A stretch of DNA of 64,000 nt from Pardosa pseudoannulata. Its lineage: Eukaryota > Arthropoda > Arachnida > Araneae > Lycosidae. Position 1 is the stretch's first letter. Every line of letters begins with the position of its first letter. Location: positions 60,589,170 to 60,653,169 of the forward strand of contig CM063501.1 in NCBI GenBank assembly GCA_032207245.1. Reading direction: 5' to 3'. Position numbers and translations under genes: made by a program. Positions 1-11,439 of the stretch are shown one piece after another. Under the pieces are notes generated by a model, which did no database searches, had not been told where the DNA came from, and saw only the letters and a program-made list of their open reading frames with translations.

Positions 1-345
1 ATTTAGCAAAAATTTCCTTGTGTTTTCTCTGAACCAACATTTTATGTCGTTTTCGATAGTAAATTGATCTTTTCAGTTGCAATCAGATAAATATATCCAA
101 ACCTCTTCAATTGTAACTATGTATTTTTATTTTTTACTGTCAAATAACTTTCATAGGATAATCTGTACATAGTCTTACCACAGGAAACATGCTTCGTCGT
201 TAGGCATCGTGCATTTTTTGTTTTGATTAGTTTCACATCAGACTTTATAAATTTGTTCACAGTTCCTACAGAGACATTTAAAGATTTTACGATAGCTATT
301 TAGGAGATTTGATTTTTCTTTAAAACATGAGGTGCAACTTCAGGT
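1..345. other. AT-rich non-coding DNA
   Basis: No repeat, ORF or structured signal stands out before the first transposable element begins at the TTAA at 346. Confidence 0.6.
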
Positions 346-941
346 TTAACACATTGTATGCGGAACACGTACTAGTATGTTTTCTGACGATTGATACTTG
401 AGCGTGGGTCACGTACTAGTACGGGTTAGTTGCACATGTAACAATATGTCGTTAGGTTAGTGTAACAATATGGTTTGTTTGTGGGTACAAAAATAACGGT
501 ATATAGAAGAAAACGAAACCGAATGTTCTTGACTATTGCATAGATTCGGGAAAAATTTAGACAACTAAAAACTAGTTTTTACTTTATTAGTTTTATGATT
601 GCTCTTTTCATTTTTTATAATGTAAAAATGTTTACATATAACATAATTAAAAAAATTCTAAATATAAACTACTATTTCTATTTGATTTTTCATATTTACG
701 ATACTATTATAAATTTATTCAAACAAAAATATAATTTTTGTTTACAAAAATCTTATGGTGGTCATTTATATATTTCTATTTCTATATTTGTTTATATATT
801 TCAATATAAAATACGAAAAGTTGGTTAAAAAATTAAATATTTTTCGATCTATTGAGATTTAACTGAATAACTAAACTACGCTCAAAACGCCCTCTCCCGG
901 CACAATTTCGCTGCGAAATGTACCCGCACATAATGTGTTAT
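346..941 (+). mobile_element. piggyBac-like MITE, family A, copy 1
   Basis: The element opens with TTAACACATTGTATGCGG and closes with the inverted counterpart (CCGCACATAATGTGTTA), so the termini are inverted repeats of about 18 bp starting at a TTAA. Only the right-hand TTAA has decayed (TTAT). The body is alignable end to end, in inverse orientation, with 63166-63729, including shared landmarks such as CACGTACTAGTACG near the left end and GAGATTTAACTGAATAACTAA near the right end. TTAA targets and short TIRs starting in CAC are typical of piggyBac-superfamily non-autonomous elements. The 77-codon open frame at 595-828 is not preserved in the other copy, so it is not a gene. Confidence 0.85.
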
Positions 942-2639
942 AAAAAGGTATACGTTGGTAATGTATTTTTTTTTTTTTTTGCCTTTTTCCCAAACAAATC
1001 TAAATTCTGAATTTTCTTTTCTTTTATATCTATTGCATCACTAAATTTATGGGTATAAATATTAAAACCATTCTTTTGATATCTTTTTTTAATAACCAAA
1101 TATGAGAATTTATCTACGGAAAGAGCAGAAATATGGCCTTTGATCTATTGTTTCTTTTCCAGCGACATTTTAAAACATATTTTTAATGCTGCAAACGTTA
1201 TTTAAACCCCTTTCCCAAATCGATGTCAATCCCAATTTTAATTTAACATTTAAATTCAAATTTATGGAGTAAGTCAAAATCATTACAAAAGTATGTGAAC
1301 CCCCTCTGTAATTATTGAAATTTTATTTAATACGTTATGGATAATATTTATTTATTATAATAACAGTAGAATAGCAGTGTCTGCGTTTCTGACAATGTGA
1401 ATATGAATAATATTTTATGTTCTCATAAATTTCATAATTAAGTATTAATCTCACCAATTACAGTGAGGAAGATAAGTAGTCTATATGGGTACATGTCACC
1501 ATTAAAATATGGCTTAATATACATAACGAAAATTGATTTTACAGAAAAAGTCACTTTGCATTAAGTATTACTTGACATGGGGCTGGCATCCTTGAAGTCA
1601 AATTGTAACTGCAGCTGTGCAGAGGAATAGAGAACCTTTCAAGAGCATGGAAGACCAGATTTTAAAGATATAATTCAATTAGGGTGTTTACTTCAATCAT
1701 AGTCATCTTTAATCACAGTTCAAATACGATTAGATACCAATTAGCTTTGGAAATACGATTTTCTCATTCTGATTGACAATAGTCAGAATAATCACAGCTT
1801 ATGTGTTCATAAACTAACAAAAAGTTATGGAGTTATTAAAAAACATGCAATTTATCTAGATATCTTTATACTCTTTTAGAGAGTTAAATTTTTATTTATA
1901 TGAAGGTGAAGTGTGAAATTCATCATATAAAATGCAAAATTAAACTGTAACCAGACATAAAAAAGTCAGGTATTAATGTTATTTTGGTTCATTTTATTAC
2001 TTTACTTCCCTTAAACAATACTTTTTTTTAACTGTATAATTATTTTTTCTGATATCTTAAAAATTAATTATCAGTTTGATGAAAAAACTGCTTCAAATCT
2101 GACTTAAGCAATTATCTCGCTGAAATTGGGTAAATGGTAAATGCACAAATCTCTTCTAAACGTCTTTATGAATTGAATATCTGACGAGCCTAGTGCAGAA
2201 AAGAGCAATTCTAAGCAATTATTTTGCTCTTTAAGAGTTTAAAATTGAAATAAAAAACACAAAGCGCTATGGTGAATTTTTGTGATTAGACATCCAGATC
2301 CTACCATATTCCACATGTGGTAGAATTGGATTCAACAAAATATGATAAAATTCTGGCCTATTAACGTACTTGTCCCATTTCCCCCTATTTTAATTGTACT
2401 TAATTTTTAAAAAATAGCACTTCTAATTTGGTACGATTTGTTCATATTTCTCTGGAATAACCTTTCTTTATCTGTTAAATACCTACATAAATAAACCAAA
2501 TTGTCATAATTATGAGTATACTAATTATTTTAATGCAAAAAGTGTAGAGGATCATTTTTTGAATGTTTGTAATGTTTTTATGATGTGAGATCTGATATTT
2601 GTCAATTGACTAAAAGTAAGATTAGGAAATATTAACAAG
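942..2639. other. AT-rich non-coding DNA
   Basis: Mostly A/T-rich unique sequence with a T run near 966-980. I see no tandem repeat, tRNA-like box or plausible exon here. Confidence 0.55.
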
Positions 2640-2870
2640 TTGACGGACACTTACGCCTATAGCCGTCAAAGCGAAGTTCACTATGACGGCATGACGGCAA
2701 TAGTGTCCAAAACAAAACGGTCGTTTTTAGACATTACGGCTATAGCGGCACAAATGTGCATTTACCGGCGTACAAGTAGAAGCCTAGTGTCATGTTTTGG
2801 AAGCAATTTTTTAGGTTTAATTTCGTTTTCCACCTGATACACGACTTGCAGATTCACTATGCACGTGGTA
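2640..2870. repeat. GC-richer block with GCCGTCA/TGACGGC dyads
   Basis: GGACACT (2644) faces AGTGTCC (about 2702), and inside it GCCGTCA faces TGACGGC, so about 65 bases could fold into a stem. The same words (ATAGCCGTCA) recur at about 3467-3476 beyond the LTR/tRNA-like insertion, which suggests one interrupted element. No protein or family is recognised. Confidence 0.35.
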
Positions 2871-2939
2871 GTGAATAGTGCGTATATTATGAATATATAA
2901 TATTCATACTATTACTATATAATATGAATACTATAATAT

Positions 2940-3150
2940 TGTCACGAAGATTCGAATGAACACACCGTTTAACTTAACAGAAGAATTTATTGAAGGTAAG
3001 TAGCAACTCGCAACTTTACAAGATCGAGAAGTTGCTTACCACTAGTGGGTATCAGCTTTTATACCCGAACAGAATATTCGAGAAATAACTCATTTACATA
3101 TTAAAGAAAGATCTAGAATATTCAAGAACATAAGGCAACAATAAATAACA
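2940..3150 (-). mobile_element. probable solo LTR
   Basis: The segment is bounded by TGTCACG and AATAACA, the TG...CA ends usual for LTRs. Read on the minus strand it has GGGTATAAAAGC (TATAAAA at 3063-3057) followed about 66 bases on by AATAAA (2991-2986), the promoter plus poly(A) layout of an LTR. No internal retroviral-type coding region adjoins it. The AT-rich flanks resemble each other (ATTACTATATAATATGAATA at 2917 and ATTACTATATATAATATTAT at 3283), but they lie outside the tRNA-like segment as well, so LTR and tRNA-like part may have inserted as one unit. The superfamily (Gypsy or BEL) cannot be told. Confidence 0.5.
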
Positions 3151-3179
3151 TTTTTGAATTTAAAATCCGTACTTTGGAT

Positions 3180-3280
3180 AAACTGCCATGGCAAGCATCG
3201 AACCCACAATCTTCGAGTCTGGATCGCGTGCTTTGAGCATTTGGCCACTGAGCTCGTTGGCTAAGCTTCTTTATGAGGCA
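3180..3280 (-). mobile_element. tRNA-like SINE head
   Basis: On the minus strand the sequence carries GAGCTCAGTGG, resembling a tRNA A box, and about 45 bases later GTGGGTTCGATGC, resembling a B box. No acceptor stem closes around it, so it is a Pol III-type SINE head rather than a tRNA gene. It lies directly upstream, in the same orientation, of the LTR-like segment. Confidence 0.5.
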
Positions 3281-4880
3281 ATATTACTATATATAATATT
3301 ATGAATAGTTTAGTTATGATGATGGGACTAGTGCGATCGTGTTTACTCTTGAATTTACAGTTGTTATTGATTTCGTATAAAATTCCCAAAAATACCTTGT
3401 TGCACACAAAGAATTGCTTATTTGAGTCATTAAGTCTGTCATTTACGTTTTTAAATTTTTGTTGTTATAGCCGTCATCGTTCCATTACTTGGTGTCTAGA
3501 GTCCGCTGGCGCCATGACTTTTACAACCGCAACCTAGCTAAAGGTGCTGAATTAATCAAAATTAAGTTTATTTAAGCAGAAAGAGTAAAACTATGCTTCT
3601 AATACTCTAAAAATTACAAAAACATATAGGGTTAATTTTCGAACCTCACTTGTTCCTACTGTTCGTCAATGTGTTAAAATTACTAGCTCACAAATAAGGA
3701 AAATAACACCATATAATCTTTAGCACAATATAATACCATCCATTGTCTAAAAGAGAATTTAACTACAACGTAGATGATGTTCACGAAAATAACATGTTTT
3801 AATTTTGCATCAAAGTTGTCGTGAAAATCATGCATATCAACTAATGTTTTAGTTATGATGATGGATGTTATTGAATTTTCCTACTCATCTTAATTGAAAG
3901 AAATGTCTAGTAGATTTATGGGGTTTCTCTATTGACTACCGAATTTGAGAGTAGGTAGTATCTCCTGGTAAGGAGATAATAATGGGTGCAGCAGATTAGG
4001 TTACTCCCAATTTTTATCTTATCAAATATCATTCTGGGTGTTAGAGCTGTAACAGTAGTGTAATATTAGTATTCTGTTGTTATTATAGTGTTTTAAGAAT
4101 AATAAAATGCCCGTAATGTAGTAAAGTTAAATCATTAGTCATGCGTCATGATAACGCGAATTCTGGGATTCTTAAATTACTTTAATATTGATTATTATTA
4201 TTATGCTTACCTGTAATACAGCATTCATAATGAGAAAAAGATTAACCATCAGTCACGTGAGTTAAAGTGTCAAAGAAAAATCGCTTCTTGACCAGCACTC
4301 CCAGAAAAAAAAATGAAATATTTAGATCAAAGTAAAATAAAATCGAATAAAAGCAAAGTGTCATATTAAACTGATTAATAGATGGAAAGTTTAAAAAAAA
4401 AGTAAGTGTATTCATTTCATCGAAAAATTTCTTAAATGAAATCTTTCGTGTTTTCACTAATGTTATTTTATGATGCTCCAGAGCCTTGTCTTCCAGCTAG
4501 ACTTGCAGTGTCGAATTCTACTATGCCATGTGAGGTCGAAACTAAAAAGATACATAGCGGTCCAGATCTTCCGCGAAATTATATTTTTCAAACAGAAATT
4601 TTTATTTGTTAATTACATCTGTTTGTATAAATTGTTGTGCTACGTAACAATATTTGCACTTAATGATATTCTGCAACGTATGAAAATAATCGTTGGTTAA
4701 TGAAATCGTTACATTATAACAAAATTTTCAATTTTCCTTATGAATAAATCGGACTTAACCCGAAAATTTTTTCTGGGTACGGCCTTGGGTAAAAGAGTCA
4801 GCACTATACTGATGACGGATTGCAGAGTTTTTGTAGTCATTTTAGCTATACCTCTCCAAATATACCACCTTAAGGCGTAT
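3281..4880. other. non-coding DNA, no clear feature
   Basis: It contains the word TAGTTATGATGATGG twice (about 3310 and 3850) and a second occurrence of ATAGCCGTCA. The short open frames have no codon structure or recognisable domains. Confidence 0.5.
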
Positions 4881-5470
4881 AATGTAAAGATAATCGAGTA
4901 ATGTAAAGGTAATCGAGTCTAATTACGGTAAAAATAAGTAGACATTCCAGTACCAGAATCCGCGAGCTTGTATTCCTTTGCTAATATGGATGTTTGTAGC
5001 CGTATAGAATTGGTTTTTAACAGTAAGATCCAATCTATTTAAATATTACGACGTAAAATCAAACCCTGCCATACACAATGTAAAGATAATCGAGTAATGT
5101 AAAGGTAATCGAGTCTAATTACGGTAAAAACAAGTAGACATTCCAATACCAGAATCCGCGAGCTCGTATTTCTTTGGTAATATGGATGTTTGTAGCCGTA
5201 TAGAATTGGTTTTAACAGCAAGATCCAATCTATTTCAATATTACGACGTAAAATCAAACCCTGCCATGCACAATGTAAAGACAATCGAGTAATTTAAAGG
5301 TAATCGAGTCTAATTACGGTAAAAACAAGTAGACTTTCCAGTACCAGAATCCGTGAATTCGTATTCCTTTGCTAGCATGGATATTTGTAGCAATATAGAA
5401 TTGGTTTTTAACAGTAAGGCCTAATCTATTTAAAACTTACGGAGTAAAATGAAACTATGCAACTCACATA
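4881..5470. repeat. tandem array, about 195-bp unit x3
   Basis: Units begin AATGTAAAGATAATCGAGTA at 4881, 5077 and (one base changed) 5272, giving periods of 196 and 195. Each holds two GTAATCGAG-type words, then ACCAGAATCCG, then GTAGCCGTATAGAATTGG (decayed in the third unit). Units 1 and 2 are nearly identical and unit 3 is more diverged. A minus-strand open frame of 81 codons crosses a unit boundary and is a by-product of the repeat. Confidence 0.9.
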
Positions 5471-6710
5471 AAAATAACGATCTCGCTTCAACAGAAATAA
5501 GTCGTAATATCATACATGTTTCTCAGAATTGAAGAGTTGTAAATAACATTCCTGCTAAACGCTTTTCTCGTTCAGAAAACAGTGTCAGATAAGTTCATTC
5601 GATAGTTAGAATTTATTACTAGTCTTCCTCATGAACTTTTTACTTATTTCTATTGTGCTTAAATGAATTTCTAATCCCTTCTGGAGCGCATTTCAAAGAA
5701 TAAGTAAGGTCCTGTAGTGTGGTATTAGATGTCTTACTGTTTTGACAAACTTAATGAGCGAATTTAATGTTGTTAGTTAGTTTAGTGGTTAATGTTAAGA
5801 TTTTGTTTTTAGTTGTTGTTTAATTAGATTAATGTTTTTGCACTTTAGAGGGCAACAGATATTTAATTATTTCTTACATTTCAATAGCTTTATTGTTATT
5901 TAGATATTTCAATGATTTTAGTTAAGAATCTCGCAATTTACAATTTAATCTTCTATAATTTGTGATGTATATGGTATATCAATGGAGTAAAAGTAATATA
6001 TGAAAAGTAAAATTTAATGAAACATATTCTTTATCCGGCAAAGGACACCCAAACCAATTTCCAAATCTGGCTGATGTCCAATGAATTTGTAGAAAACTCA
6101 TGGTGCATACTTTTGGAATGATGGATTAAGTTTTCTCGCGTGCTTAATTGGCGATTAATTGTTGATTTCCCCTCAGAATAATAACCGAGTATTGAATGTT
6201 ACACTGGAATGCATTAGATATACTATTAAGTATGTACAAAGGTCTCAGCCAGTGATTTTTTCGATCCAGTATGAGCCAACCTAGAATAGTTTTCCGACTC
6301 ACCTCGGTGTGAAAGAAACATTTAAGTATCCCAAACAACACTCATATTCCATTAGCCGTTCGTACAACAACTAGGATGTATTTAGAACAATGGATGAATG
6401 TCTAGTATAATCTACAGTTTTTTATGTATCTTACCATATGAAAAATATGTAACTGCATAAATTTTAATATATTTCTTGTTAATGTAAAATTCATAAGAAA
6501 AGTAGAAATTTATAGTTTTGCCTATTTGATTCTTCTCAACAGCTATCAAAGTATTCCCAATGTAATGCACTGTTCCACACTGCTCACTGTAAACTTGGAA
6601 GCAAAGTAATTCAGCCTTTATTTTTCACCATATGAAGAACTGAAGCACATCAGTGATTTCGTTTCGGCTTTCGGAAAACTATATAATGTATCTAAAATTA
6701 AGACAGACAT
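5471..6710. other. AT-rich non-coding DNA
   Basis: No repeat or gene signal is visible. The only frame of note (6144-6341, minus) is short and unrecognised. Confidence 0.5.
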
Positions 6711-7325
6711 ATTCAATATTTACGAATGAGATTTCCAAGCTATCATTTTCTAAGTTGCTCCAGAGATCTAGATTCCCGATTTCTGAGATCGTGGGAAACT
6801 AGAAATAGCATTGTCATGATGAAAAGTATAGAGACCACCAAACAGGACATCGTCATCTGTCACATCCATCTACTTAATCTCACTTTTCCATCTCTTCATC
6901 GTTCTGATGTTCCACCTCTTTGGACAGAGTGCGTACACGCGAAAGTGGCATACGATTCGAAGTCGATATCATCGATGTTCTTAGAAAACGATACGATCAT
7001 CGATTCTTAGAAGTGTGTCTACGTTATCAACAGTTGCTATCGCTTTCTACCCAAATTGAATGGCACAATTGAATGAACCCTGAGAGTTGATGCTGTATTG
7101 AGAGAGGTAATAATACCAAATTGGTTCATCCGCAATAAATTGAAAATGACAATCAATCAATATGACAAAAAGAGTTTACATAGCCTTTGTGACTTTCGAG
7201 ATGGGTGGACGCTGATGTCGATTCGTCAAATTGTTTCAAATGTGGCCTTCTATAAACAGGAGCTGGAAAGTACTAAATGTTATGATTCATTCTTTATCTT
7301 AGAGAGACACAAATTGGAGATTTAA
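6711..7325. promoter_or_regulatory. unique GC-richer island, possible cis-regulatory DNA
   Basis: Composition rises sharply against the flanks and no internal repeats are seen. Three ATCGAT-like words cluster at 6963-7003 (TCGATATCATCGAT, then CATCGATTC). At 7147-7166 the order TGAC-AATCAATCAA-TATGAC reads, on the other strand, as TGATTGAT (Hox/Exd-like) next to TGTCA (TALE-like). Two adjacent open frames (94 and 75 codons) have no recognisable domain. The regulatory reading is inference from motif look-alikes. Confidence 0.25.
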
Positions 7326-8155
7326 TTATGTGGTAACTTTATATTGTCTTTTTCATAATTACTTCACTCTCGTCAATGTCAACATAAATTTGGAAGATCT
7401 AGGGCGAATAATAAAAGGGTAATAGCTAAGTGAAGCTAAACCTCTTGCTTTAAAAAAAAAGATAAAGATTTTCCCTGATTCTTTTCTTTGCTGTTCTTCT
7501 GAGAGTAGGAACCATCTGCCTACATTTCTAGTTTTTTCTTTCGTCAAGCATTCCCTTATAATCAATAAAAGATGTTTAATAGAGATAATGTATTAATGCT
7601 GAAGGAAGTTTCATGTCTTTTGAATAATTTAATCTACATTTATCTAAGTAAATGTATAAAAACCGCGTATGCCTAGTAGCCTTACATGTAGCCTTTACAG
7701 TAGCTTTTCTTAATTTAATAGATAATTAGCAATGCCTAATATCTAGATGTTTCAACATAGTTTTGGTTCCTATTATCCTGTTTTTATAGACCACTATTTT
7801 TGAAAATGAAGAATAAGTAATCTTCATGACTTTGCACAAATGTCACATATGCAAGCATGCATAGATGATGAAAAGCATAAACGTTCTTTCTCACACACAC
7901 ACACACATATACATATGCATATATTATATTCGTATGTATAAGCATATTTATAAAAAGAAAGAGACAGAGATTGATCCTAACTACCACATTTACAACTGCG
8001 TATAACATATATTGTTTTCCAGAATATTCTCTTAGCAATAGTGACGAGATATCCTATATGTTCCTATACTACTGAAGTATGAAATTATAGCAACTAATTG
8101 ATTAATTTAATCAATATGATAAGATTTCCACACAGTTATAGAGCAAGTTGATATC
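7326..8155. other. non-coding DNA with short (CA)n
   Basis: A short CA tract (about 7892-7908) runs into TATA/CATA sequence. The minus-strand 84-codon frame there is generated by this low-complexity DNA. Confidence 0.5.
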
Positions 8156-8710
8156 AGCATACATCGTAACATGTCGGGAATGTTTCAAAAAGCGTACAAT
8201 CAGTTATTTGCCGAGACACTGCCTAAAATAGCAGAAAGAAAAATGTGTAGAACTGAGCCTATTTTATAAGGAAAAAATAAATTTAAGAAAAATTTAAGAG
8301 CTTGTTAATGGTATAGACTCAGATTGAGAAAATGGCCTTAATTTCTATTCAATCAACGCAGCTGTATTTCAAAATTGGGAGAAAAAATGTGTAAGTAGGA
8401 TAACGAAAAAATATTTCAAAAGTTGATCACTATTGAACAAAGTTTGATATCCTTAGGTGGAATAGGGAACTCAGGGTCATGTCGTACTATGATGCAGACA
8501 GCCGACTGCAACAGGCAACATCATAAGCAGCGAAATTAAAATATTTAAAGGGCATCCTTTTGAAAACTTTCCCAACACTGAGAAAATCTATCACAGAGCC
8601 CAAAGAGGATTGTAGACTGCAATTTAGATGAAATACTGCAACAAAAGAAAATAATTCATAGTTTGGTTAAGACAGAAGATGAGAAACTGATGGTACTTCA
8701 ATGACATATA
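8156..8710 (+). pseudogene. possible degenerate coding remnant
   Basis: Three plus-strand stretches read with protein-like composition rich in E, K, Q and N but are separated by stops and frame changes. The first is about 32 codons from the ATG at 8171 (starting MSGMFQKAYNQLFAETL). The second lies around 8300-8410 and includes NGLNFYSINAAVFQNW. The third lies near 8525-8700 and includes HPFENFPNTEKIYHRAQRGL. I do not recognise the family, and chance open reading in a slightly less AT-rich patch is a real alternative. Confidence 0.22.
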
Positions 8711-9149
8711 CACAAAAAATGAATCATGGCGTGAAGTAGATAAGATCTCTAAGTGATCTAATGAAAGAAACAAGATTCCCATGAATTTTTGTACGATTTT
8801 TATCGTTAACGTAAGCAGTAGCTAACAAGCTTGCGATAGCAGAGATAATGTGTTCACTAGAGCAAGTTTAATATCCCAGAATTATAATGACATATCTATT
8901 TAATAAGACGGTGACTATTTAAATGATATCAACTTTTATGACGAAATAATAATTCATGCAACTCTTTATGTGTTAAGTATTGTAGCTAAACTTCATTAAA
9001 ACAATAGTTTTTCAGAGATAAAAAATGTGTAAATTATTAGACGTAGCATATGTATATAAATCTACCTTTTACACTTTAAGAAAACACACTAAACCTTTAT
9101 TAATAACTTCAAATCCGCCAAAGAAAATAAAGAAATAAATATGGTTTAT
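8711..9149. other. AT-rich non-coding DNA
   Basis: No feature seen. The right part may be a diverged leader of the duplication series that follows. Confidence 0.4.
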
Positions 9150-9530
9150 TGATTAAAGACGCATTACTTTCTGTAATCTAATGAGAGAGATAAAGCCCAA
9201 AAACTTAATCATATATGACTCACTGAAGATAAATACCACAGAGACAAGCGGAAAGGTGTTTATGGTGTCTCTGCACAATCAATAAGTACGTAAGCATATT
9301 GCAGGTTAAAATACCATTAAAAAGTTCAATTCACCACGGGTAGATCTCATGTTCTTGTTTTCTCAGATACCCCATCCAATTTTTTTCTGAGATTTGGTGA
9401 AAATAATGCTTTGATTTTCCCACAACTGGATAGAGAAATCGGCATTTTGTTTTCATTGCAACTCTTTACATGATTCAACAGCTAAAAAGGTATGGAAAAT
9501 AATTACTTCCACTCATGCTGGTTTTGGAAA
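9150..9530. repeat. diverged local duplication, copy 1
   Basis: It shares ordered words with 9640-10065 and 10515-11530: GAGAGAGATAAA, AATAAGTACGTAAGCAT, AAAATACC, GGTGAAAATAATGCTT and CCCACAACTGG. Similarity is patchy, so this is an old duplication. No coding potential is shared. Confidence 0.65.
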
Positions 9531-9639
9531 AAAACAAATGACTTTAGTTTACAAATCTTTCTTATATATAGCGAGAAAATGTAGTAAAGCTTCATTAATA
9601 TCCTAAAATACATTACAGAAAACTGAATCTAATTTGTTG

Positions 9640-10065
9640 TTTAACGACGCAATATCTCCTTTTCTTATGAGAGAGATAAATTCCAAAAACTGAAACATAT
9701 ATGGTAGAGTGAGAGTAAATACCACAGTCATAGAAACAAAGGTAAAAACGTAGATGGAAATACGTACTTGTCCTGCAATACAAATAAGTACATAAACATG
9801 TTACTTATTAAATCACATTTAAATAGTCCTAATGGGTCATAGGTAGAAATAGAGTTCTATTTTACTCTATTGATTCCCCTTTCTTTCTGGGGCTTAGTGC
9901 AAATTATACTAAATTTTCCCACAACTGACAATGAAAACACACATTTTGTAGATAATCGTATCTCTTTAAGCTCCAGCACCTACACATGTCAGGAACATGT
10001 CTGGTTTTGCTTTTTCTTAGCTTCAGTTATCGAAAGAGAAACACTGTTAATTGTTCTTTCTAATT
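9640..10065. repeat. diverged local duplication, copy 2
   Basis: It matches copy 1 from GACGCAATATCTCC through CCCACAACTGAC and then copy 3 through TCGAAAGAGAAAC. Its 67-codon open frame is not maintained in the other copies. Confidence 0.65.
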
Positions 10066-10079
10066 CCACTTAGACAAAT

Positions 10080-10428
10080 GGAGCACTTTTTGAGTGATAT
10101 GCTATTCGTATTGAAGCTAAAGGATGTATCGCTGAGGTGGAAGAACAACTTGCTAAAGTGGGTTCTCGTAATTTAGAAGCAGAAACCAAACAGAAGAGCT
10201 TGAGCTGAGGCTTGATCTGCCACCTAAAGAGGTATTGTTGGAGAACTTGGAGGACTTTGTGACCATGAACATATTTTACGTGCCCCAGTAAAATGTGTAG
10301 AACTGAGCCTATTTTATAGGGGAAAAATACACGAACATGGTGAATCTTAGGCCGGCTCGAGCAACGAACCAGCAACCTTTCAGTTATGGGATCGTTACCT
10401 GTGCCAACAGAGCTACCGCAGCACCACA
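10080..10428 (-). mobile_element. tRNA-headed SINE, family 2 (SINE-2), copy 1
   Basis: On the minus strand it starts with GCGGTAGCTCTGTTGGCAC (A-box-like) and, 30-odd bases on, AGGTTGCTGGTTCG (B-box-like). It then shares GCACGTAAAAT, ATGTTCATGGTCACAA, TCCAAGTTCTC and CTGCTTCTAAATTA, in order, with 55491-56182. That second copy has about 290 extra internal bases. The 119-codon minus-strand frame here is just the SINE read through. Confidence 0.7.
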
Positions 10429-10557
10429 ACGTTTGTATTTGAAACTAGCTAAACATAGGGAGAAAATACATCAAACTTCTTTTAAAAGCATCAAATGTGA
10501 TAAGCAAAAAATGATCAAATTTCTTGTTTAACGACTTATCACCTATCCCCATCTTAC

Positions 10558-10690
<133 letters not shown>

Positions 10691-10817
10691 CAAAATTGTA
10701 TCGTGTACCCTTTTGTCTGTGTAATTCCAGTATTTAATCCTCATAAATATTGGAATTACAAAGACAAAGGATAAAACTTATATGGACTTTCTGAGCCAGT
10801 AATAAGTACGTAAGCAT

Positions 10818-11282
10818 CAGTGGTGCAGCATAGTTTCCTGGCGATGAAGGCAGAAGAAAAATTCCCAGGGTAGATGCTAAATTATGCGTCCTTCCCTTAA
10901 AAATAATATTATTTTAGAGATAAAATTTCCGGGAGGAAGAAAAATATTAAGCTGCAAAGAAATATTTCCCCAAAAACCAATTAAAAATGTCTTTCAAAAA
11001 CTGAAAAAGGAAATTTAATTGGGAATGCATATTTTGAAATATAATATTAAAAATTATTATCTAAACCAAAAATTATTACTCGAAGAAAATTTTTTGTTAT
11101 GGGAAAAATAATAAACAAATTAAAAAAATATTGTTTACCGCAAAATGATTTTTTGACCGAAGAAAATACTTTTTATCAGTTTTTAAAATCAAAAAATATA
11201 TATATAAATTGTCTTGATATTAACCATTGATAGAGATTTTGTAGCCTCTAGCAAAGTGCCGCAATCTTAAGCTATGTTACAG
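10818..11282. mobile_element. putative hAT-like insertion
   Basis: Comparing copy 3 with copies 1 and 2 shows that 465 bases are extra here. They are flanked by GTAAGCAT (10810-10817) and GTGAGCAT (11283-11290), a 7/8 match of the length hAT elements duplicate. The left end CAGTGGTGCAGCATAG looks like a hAT terminus. The right end (GCTATGTTACAG) is only a weak inverted match, so the superfamily is uncertain. Confidence 0.4.
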
Positions 11283-11439
11283 GTGAGCATAGTGCAGATC
11301 AAAATACCCTCTAAATGTTCCAATGGGTCACGGATAGCTCTAGCGTCTCATTTTACCAAGATAACCCACCTTTCACTAGGTCTTGGTGAAAATAATGCTT
11401 CAATTTTCTCACAACTGGCAACGCATTTTGTCGGTGAGG

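Noticed and set aside
595..828. 77-codon frame inside family A copy 1
   Set aside because: The corresponding sequence in copy 2 has stops, so the frame is chance within an AT-rich MITE.
10070..10429. 119-codon minus frame as a gene
   Set aside because: It lies within the SINE-2 copy; the homologous copy at 55.5-56.2 kb does not keep the frame.
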